From Phallus indusiatus (Eukaryota > Basidiomycota > Agaricomycetes > Phallales > Phallaceae), in contig JAQFWX010000029.1 of the NCBI GenBank assembly GCA_027605045.1, forward strand, positions 186,001 to 250,000: 64,000 bases of DNA. The letters are read 5' to 3'. The number at the start of each line of letters is the position of its first letter. Within the stretch, counting starts at the first letter, position 1. The translations under genes and the position numbers were made by a program. Shown in pieces: positions 57,312-64,000 of this stretch. The notes under the pieces are model-generated. The model searched no databases. It was given only the letters and a program-made list of their open reading frames with translations, and had not been told where the DNA came from.

Positions 57312-57824
57312 TACATTGTCCATTAAGGTGTCTTTTGCATCGGCACATCACGCTAGCATCTTATTTTCAAAAATTAATAGTGACGGCAGTGTGCTCAAGG
57401 GATAAATGCGTTTCATATGAACGTTGAAATCTCCAGCGAGATTCGAATAAGGTCCTCGCTTAGGTCCACAGTGGAGTTGAGACAATCGTTGCATCGCGAA
57501 AAAATTCTCCGCTAAATCGCATTACTATCCCTGTTCACGAATAGTTAAATTGTTTCATACGAGATCATAAAAAACCTTTCACGCTACATGAAGATGTCGG
57601 TTAGTCATCTTCCGGAGCAACATACCAAGTAGCACACCTTTCAATATAATATCATTCGGTCCGTTCAGCCTGAAAGCCGAGTGAAAAGGCGCAAATACAT
57701 GGACGGGGACACAGGAGGGTCGTCCTATTTGTCCACTGTGGTATGCCCATCCAACGGTCCGTATGTCACATCTTTTATCAAAGGACATCGTGTCCACCCC
57801 CGACAAAGCTGTCCCCCCCGTTGT
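57312..57824. other. Intergenic between F-box F4 and the zinc-finger-like gene
   Basis: No gene recognised in the short frames (57579-57984). Confidence 0.4.
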
Positions 57825-57833
57825 ATATATAAA
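57825..57833 (+). promoter_or_regulatory. TATA box of the gene at 57938
   Basis: TATATAAAA about 105 bp before the ATG, followed by a C-rich leader. Confidence 0.6.
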
Positions 57834-57937
57834 ATACGTGGAGATCGTCCTTCACAACAAGCCAACATTTCCTCCCACCCCTTCCCAACTCGCGTCATCT
57901 AACCCTCGTTGGCTCTATAATCTTCAATCGCCGAACA

Positions 57938-58863
57938 ATGCGCCACATCAACTATCGCTTTCCAGCTCAAACCACCGTCGATGAAGATTATTCGTATCTA
58001 CACCCCGACTTGCGTCCGGTTCAGCCTTCACCCCCACCTCCCGCTCCGATCGTGCGTGTTGATCCCAATTTCTACACCGCCTAGTCTATTTAACGCGTGT
58101 TTTAGAACGATATGCCACCACCCATATTCGATTACGAATTAGGGATTATGTGGCTACCACATAGAATGAATGTGTGTATGAATCCGTGGGAGATGACGAT
58201 GAATAATGTGCCCCAAGGGCCTATGTTCCGTAAGACGCGTCTTTCCTTTCTTTTGTGCAAGTTGCTGATATGACGTCTATAGCTGACCAAGATGAATCGT
58301 CTGAACAGGGATCTAGTCCTGGGGTTGCGAACAAATGGGGTGTTAACATTGACCCTGATTCGCAATTGCAAACCAACTGTACAAGTAACACCAGGTACGC
58401 GACCCGGTCGCAAACCACGAGTCCATTGTCCTCTCCATTGAACGGAAAATCAACCCCTGCTACCCCCAGCAAACTTTCCTCAAAGAGATCCAAATCACGC
58501 ACTGAGGAGGAAGAGCTAGACTCCGTTCCCGGACTTTACAAACGTACCGGGAGAATAACCTGGAAATGCGTGTTTAGAGACCCGAGCAATCGCAGCAGTA
58601 GAGCATCATGCTGCAATAAAACTATTGTCGGGTCCAGAAACCTCCGGCGTCACATTGGAGTGCACGCTAAAAGGGAGCAGGAATTGATTGATGACGATGA
58701 ACTTGCACCTGAAGAGGCCATCGCTCTTCCGCGACAGGTTCTCATGGAGTATGAGTGCGAGGACCGGAATTGTGGATATTTGAAGGAGAACGGGAAGCCG
58801 TATCGTTTCGTCGACTATCGGGTGGATAGTAAAAAGGCCCAACATCTTCGGAAATATCATTAG
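57938..58863 (+). CDS. Zinc-finger-like protein, 272 aa
   Basis: Three exons (57938-58051, 58106-58229, 58283-58863) join in frame to 272 aa. The N-terminus is Pro/Tyr-rich (MRHINYRFPAQTTVDEDYSY, then PSPPPPAPI), followed by a hydrophobic MNVCMNPWEMTMNNV stretch and a basic Ser/Thr/Pro linker (SKLSSKRSKSR). The C-terminal half carries two degenerate C2H2-like units: WKCVFRD..SCCNKTIVGSRNLRRHIGVH and YECEDRNCGYLKE..QHLRKYH. Spacing departs from classical C2H2, with extra residues between the cysteine pairs. Nuclear, DNA- or protein-binding is a fair inference. No orthologue named. Confidence 0.68.
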
Positions 58864-60719
58864 TGGTGTCGCAGGAGAGATTGAACAAAACGGGAAGAGG
58901 GTCAAGAATTTAATTACACCTGTAAATTAATATTACGTTGTAAAAAATAGAGATAAAAAGAGTTTACCTTAGGCTTATGGACTGATCTGTATATGATTTC
59001 CTTTCAAGCAACATGTTTGACGATTTGACGATGGAATGTGGAGCGAAAGGCAAGGACGAAAGTTGGGACAAAGGGAGCCGGGCCGAGCCGGAGTTTGGCG
59101 GAGCTTGAAATGCATAAACGTCTTTAAAACATCGCGTCGATTTTCACCGAAGTTTGTTGACCGAGTGTCAATCAAAAACCGTCTTTAAGTTGACTCCGTC
59201 GAATTTCATCAAATATTGATTAATTTAATATCATACAATTCCCACCAATAAACGATAAAGAAGAATTGAATACGTCTATAACTATATAGCTGTAAATGAA
59301 AAGGTAGTTTCTGTTAGGGGAATGAATGCACTGCAGGCAGCGCAACGATTAAGAAAAAAACGACAAAACGGTATATTTCGTTGATGAACGCTTCAATAAC
59401 TCCAACTCTAACACTTGACCAGCCAACTGAACAACCGTTTAATAGCTTATTACCTTGTGACAAAAATAGTAATAAAAGTCGCGGAATCTAATTTACAGTA
59501 GTTACATATTATGTAATTAGGCGCTAAAGAATCAAGCGTTTGAACGGGGTATACAACATACTCAGGAATCCGCCCCCGATTTCTGACACCTTGTGAAGCG
59601 AAACACTCCAGACCTTCCAACAACGATGTTGTCTAGATTTCCTCAAATCCAACCGTGCCATGAACTCGACGGAGCATGATCCTGCAGATGTATGCAGATA
59701 TATCACAATGGCCAATACCTTGTCAGACAATGTCTAAATCCGATAACACTATAAACAACGTCGACCATCGGGAACAATTTCCTTGCCATCCCGTTCCCCT
59801 AATGACAAAGTCTCTCACTCTCGACAGCAAAAACAAAGCCTGTCGCAAGGAGCCTGCAAATAGAATATCAGCAGCCTAATTCTGGGTCCTAAAACTATAG
59901 AATTAAAACTCCACCTTCGTTGTCACATTGATCTTCATGATCGACTTGGAAAGCGGGAGAACAGGCAAAGGAGCGTTGACGAGGATGAGGGCAATAACAA
60001 AAACGCCGAAAAAATAGTACAACTGGTGACCAGGTCCTGCCTGGTCATGACGCTTTGATTGAAATCTTTTATGCCAGCAGCTGTTAGTTCTATGCTAGTA
60101 AAGGGTATTCGAATGCTGAAATCGTTTGGGTGGCATTTTATGGCGAAGAAACTAAGATAACGTTCGGTTTTGGCTAAATCAATCACTAAGTACGATTTAC
60201 ATAAACTCCATCGAGTTGATGCCACCTACGTTGTTACGCCGCAGACATGACATATATGTCATATATGCAGCTAAGTCAATTCAAACTATAATAGATGGAT
60301 TCGCCCTCATTGAGTAAGCTATTCCCCAGAAAAGTATGTGCTACTAGTATTACATTCATCAGACTGTAGATGTTTTAAAATTTAATCTGAATGAACTCAC
60401 ACAATAAATGATCCTAAAAACGAGTCGGGATATAATGATCCATGACTGAAACTTATTCTGAAAGCCTATGTTATCACGGTGGTACGTTGAAATTCATCAA
60501 AAATCAACGAATCAAAATTGAAGCTTTGATATTCAAGAAAACAAGCGACTAACAAAATACATACGAGAGATATTTTTTTGGTTTTTTTTTTAAGTAAAGT
60601 GAAGGTAGAGCAAGAAGAGCCTAGTAGCGGTCATGACAAAAAAAAGATACAGGGAAACGATAGTGCCAGCAAAGTGAAGCGTTTGTAGTAATCAGTGATG
60701 TCAATGGTAATATTCTTGC
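58864..60719. other. Gene-poor intergenic region, 1.9 kb
   Basis: A minus-strand frame at 60060-59900 can be read as YYFFGVFVIALILVNAPLP, a single hydrophobic helix with a short basic end, perhaps a small tail-anchored protein or its remnant; exons upstream are unclear. Otherwise nothing recognised. Confidence 0.35.
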
Positions 60720-61680
60720 TCAGAGACCCATTTTCACAAGCGCCTGCTTACACCTCTCTGTGGTGTTCTCTCTTTTCCTTGTAATACCAGCTCCGTGCGC
60801 TTGGCCAACATTCGTTACTTGCATTGAACCTGGTCCGGTTGGCAGGGGGTTTGTCGTGGTTAGATATTCTTCAGCGAGAATTTGGACAAGCGTGTTTTTC
60901 GTGGTAAGCGGATTGTAACCTCCCCACGGGCCCACATTCCACTCTTGCCCCCACGCGTCGAGAACGAATATAATGAGGTCTCTGAATTGGTAGCGACGTT
61001 GGTAGAAGATGAGTTCGGAATAGGGTGGGACATTCACGGTAACCGTAATCGTCTTGCTCGATGTCGTTTCGGTGGACCTGAACGTCCTCTGACTATAATC
61101 AAACCCAATAGACATTCCTTCGTAGGATGCTCCAAGACTGAATCCTGCATTAACTTCGGACCCTTCTATTATTTTGAGCTCCGTTGTGTAAGAAATCTGA
61201 TACTGCTGTGCTATTGAAGTATCGTTTCTCCAAGAGAGCAACTGCAACCATCGAATTTCCTCAAGGGTTCTATTGACGACGCCGTACAAGGCCTGATCAC
61301 CAGGGTAGTGGAATATGGTCCTGCGGCCTGACCAAACCCTCGCTGGAGAGGAGGAGGAGTTTGGTCTATAAACAAGGTAATCATACAGAGCTCGGGTCTC
61401 GCCAGGTGCGCTCTTGGTTATTTGACCATTCCTCTGAACGACACCGGCGGCATCTTGGGAATCGTCTGAAATCCCAGACTCTTTGGCACGGTCAATGGGC
61501 TCCTGGAAAGCGGAATCAACTCGCTGGGCGGAATCACTGACAAGGTTACGCTTTTCACTAGCGTGTCCATTTAAATCAACTGGCTGACCAGCATCGCTGA
61601 CAAGCTGAACACGATCAAGATCAAGTTAGCGGTTGCGGTGAAATGGATATAGGAAACTTTGGTCTCACAGTGGTAGACAT
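60720..61680 (-). CDS. Aerolysin/ETX-MTX2-like beta-pore-forming domain protein (tentative)
   Basis: Two exons (61680-61669 and 61604-60720) join in frame to 298 aa; the first encodes only MSTT, so there is no signal peptide. The N-terminal third is polar and disordered. The C-terminal two thirds are rich in Ser/Thr and alternating hydrophobics, with TTELKIIEGSEVNAGFSLGA, a SSKTITVTVNVPP stretch and a PPYSELIFYQRRYQF strand. This Ser/Thr-rich amphipathic hairpin followed by PPxS and a YQ strand resembles the membrane-insertion region of aerolysin-fold proteins. Fungal members are thought to act in defence against animals or bacteria. The assignment rests on pattern only; other beta-rich families are possible. 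The gene appears unbroken. Confidence 0.5.
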
Positions 61681-63796
61681 ATTGTAATATTGGGACGATG
61701 TATATGAGTCTTGATTGGTCTGTCAGTCATTGCAAAATTTGTGGCTTTTTATGCAATGGGAGTGGGCAGTATTGCTTCTAAATTAGAAGTGACGATCATC
61801 TGACTAGACAAAGAACGGAATTCATAAATAATAATTCGTAAGACTAAGCAATCATCGATGTAGAGAAGGTGTAGTACATGGACGTTCGGGTAGATATATG
61901 CGTATGGCATTGTCCACATGGCACATGCTTCAAGTTGTATCTAATTGAATACATTGAACTTTAATTTGACCCCGGTTTCAATGGATCTTTACTCCATCCG
62001 TGTTCAAATATTTTTTTTGGTATCTTGAGCACCCTGAAATACAAAAAGAAGTAATGTATCATTTATTTGAACAAACAGACGCACTCAGTTGTACACCGCT
62101 GTCACGTTCATAGGATATGTACCTTAATTTCTCAGTTTTGCGGCTAGGAGATTATTTCACCAGCTCATTCAGTTGTTCAACAATTGTGATTCAGATGTAA
62201 TCGGTAACATGAACAAATAATCCCAAATTTATATTGATCAAGAATTCATTTTGATCAAAACCATACAAATCTTACATTATGAGAAGAGTTCGTGACGTAA
62301 CATCCTGTGAGGATATTCAATGTAGTCATAGGATATGACTAGAAATGAATTGGAATGAAATTCTTTCCGACATCTTGAAACTAAGAATCAAGGCACGGCA
62401 GCTACGTATACACAAAGGCTTGTGATACAGGCACAGGGTATGTGGGATGTTACAATATTTACATCAAAAGACGTGCTTCATTGACTGGTAAAAACTATTT
62501 ACCACGATCTGAAATAGATACCCTTGCTCAAAAAAAGCAAGTTAGGCCGGTGTTAAGTTCGCGTAGGTAATTGAATGCTTGACGGGGAAGCTTTTCTAAA
62601 TAATTCGAATTCTGAAGTGACAAATAAGCTACAAGTTACTTTAAAATGTATCTGTTAAGAATTAAAAGCTTTAGCCCCGCCATCGCATAGGCATGTTGTC
62701 TCAGTATTATGACATATATGCGGGATTATATACTGGATGTTTTGTCACCATTCTTCGTCTTTCAAAATTTCAATACACCGATGCATAATCAAGAAGTGTT
62801 TAACGATCAGTGTGCAAATGACTTGTATAATAGGGTACTGACTAATGTACTTTCGCGTTGAACCATTTGAATCACCACTTCTAGTTTTCTTGTCAAGTTC
62901 AAAATCCCCACTCTTGATTCGACCTCTTAGACTGTCAACGAGCATTTCGACGTCCTCCTAATAGGCTTTGTGATTTGACTGACCAACCTCCTCCTGTATG
63001 TCGAACGTGGAACTGTTGTGAGATAAGCTCGGGCTTTCCACACTGTCACGGCTGCCGGAAACTTATTGGTGCATGCCCGATGCATTAAGGCGTGCGGCGT
63101 TGAAAATGGAGTTATTTAACAATTACATGGCCGAATGCGCAGTAATATTTAACTGACCTGTCTTTCAGAAGCACATGTACCGTATAGAACTTTCATATGA
63201 ACAAGTCGGCAAATTATTCATATGCTGGAATTGCACTAAGAAACGGTAAATGCACGTAGGCAATGAATGATACCCGAGTACGGGAAATTGGGTCAGGTAT
63301 GACGCAGACGTTGCCAGCTTTCCCGTAAACTTCAACGTAACAGGAATGCGGAGATCTTATAGTATATGCATGTTGCCTGTTCAATTCACAGTTTGATACA
63401 ATATGAGAAGAAGATAAGGACTTAAGCTTGGGGAATAGATATAACTAGGTATACCAGGGATTTGAGGCGATATAATCTTGTTTCGTTGAGTGATTCAGGT
63501 TCAATATTAGACGTGTAGACTGTGATAGAATTCGTGGAGTAAGAGGCTGATTCATGACAGTATTACACGTACACAAATCTAAAAGCGGCGTACGTCCATC
63601 TTTACCCACATAGTCAGTAAATAAAAATACCACACAATGCCATTCAACTCATCACAAAGCAAACGACAAGCCTGTTGCGGATTCGGTATGCACGAAAATT
63701 CCAGTAAAAAAAAAATATTACTATAAATTCGACCTTTAAATTGCGAAATCTCTAAGTAGATTGAATTTTAGCTGCCGTTCAGCATGGTGGAAGACG
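61681..63796. other. Gene-poor intergenic region, 2.1 kb
   Basis: AT-rich, no recognised gene. The minus-strand frame at 62745-62945 begins MLVDSLRGRIKSGDFELDKK and has a possible donor after NGSTRK, but no further exon was found. Confidence 0.4.
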
Positions 63797-63864
63797 TTGA
63801 CGTCGGAGCTTGAATGGACGCGACTCGCTGAGTTATATCGTGACAAATCGTGACGAAAGAGGCG
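63797..63864 (+). promoter_or_regulatory. Conserved upstream block of F-box F5
   Basis: GACGTCGGAGCT, then CGACTCGCTGAGTTATATCGTGAC matches the upstream block of F1 (14021-14080, other strand). Confidence 0.5.
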
Positions 63865-63924
63865 ACACAGACTCACAAAGCCCAAACAAAGCCTATACCT
63901 ATATCACTGACACTTAGCCTGATC

Positions 63925-64000
63925 ATGCTTGAACGTGTTCCCTACGAGATTTTCAGTAGCATTATCAAATTGCAAACAGATATTCAATCAACGTCGACTT
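63925..64000 (+). pseudogene. F-box array paralogue F5, start only, probable frameshift
   Basis: ATG 63925 opens LERVPYEIFSSIIKL in the usual TGATCATGCTTGA context, then the match to F1 (AACAGATATTCAATCAACGTCGACTT against AATAGACATTCAATCAACGTCGACTT) continues in another frame because one base is missing near 63971-63975. The window ends after 76 nt. Either a pseudogene or a base-call error. Confidence 0.55.

Noticed and set aside
1..64000. CRISPR arrays, rRNA genes or prokaryotic operons
   Set aside because: No regularly spaced repeats or rRNA-like sequence, and the spliced gene structure is eukaryotic.

Overview
The window reads as nuclear DNA of a mushroom-forming basidiomycete (Agaricomycetes). 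The support is dense introns of about 45-65 nt with GT..AG ends, genes on both strands, lineage-typical families (FunK1 kinases, a DUF6533 seven-helix protein, F-box/LRR arrays, small secreted Cys-rich proteins) and conserved eukaryotic genes (SEC31, GPN2, HAP3/NF-YB, an E(z)-type methyltransferase). Naming a species would be a guess. All calls come from reading translations and splice signals by eye; no search was run.

Layout. 0-3.1 kb: the end of a sulfotransferase-like gene (+) facing a FunK1 kinase gene (-). 3.7-8.4 kb: a 10-exon DUF6533 membrane protein (+) and an MFS transporter (-) whose coding exon is split by a 5'-truncated non-LTR retrotransposon. 10.5-13.9 kb: a frameshifted F-box gene (+) and an intact F-box gene (-). 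16.8-25.5 kb: a proline-rich hypothetical (+), then GPN2 and SEC31 (both -). 26-27 kb: a secreted protein (-). 30-39 kb: a small hypothetical (+), then HAP3, E(z), a 254-aa hypothetical and an F-box/LRR gene (all -). 39.4-43 kb: gene-poor, with a ~200-bp poly(A) retroinsertion. 43-44 kb: a small secreted protein and its decayed tandem copy. 44.4-57.3 kb: a duplication cluster. 57.9-64 kb: a zinc-finger-like protein (+), an aerolysin/ETX-MTX2-like protein (-) and the start of a fifth F-box copy (+).

The main structure is a module of convergent FunK1 and sulfotransferase-like genes followed by F-box genes. It occurs three times: inverted at the left edge, at 44.4-48.3 kb and at 53.1-54.5 kb. 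Decay is complementary. The left copy looks sound as far as seen. The middle copy has an intact kinase and a dead sulfotransferase. The right copy has only the kinase tail and an intact sulfotransferase. Splicing the two kinases gives 816 and 814 aa, and splicing the right sulfotransferase gives 235 aa, all in frame. Five F-box paralogues share the start context TGATCATGCTTGA or close variants; one has a 10-bp insertion frameshift and another an apparent 1-nt deletion.

Housekeeping genes cluster at 19-25 and 31-35 kb. The flanks hold fast-evolving paralogues and retroelement insertions. I found no CRISPR array, rRNA or convincing tRNA gene. The most unusual content is the inverted/tandem kinase-sulfotransferase-F-box module and the two clean retroinsertions.
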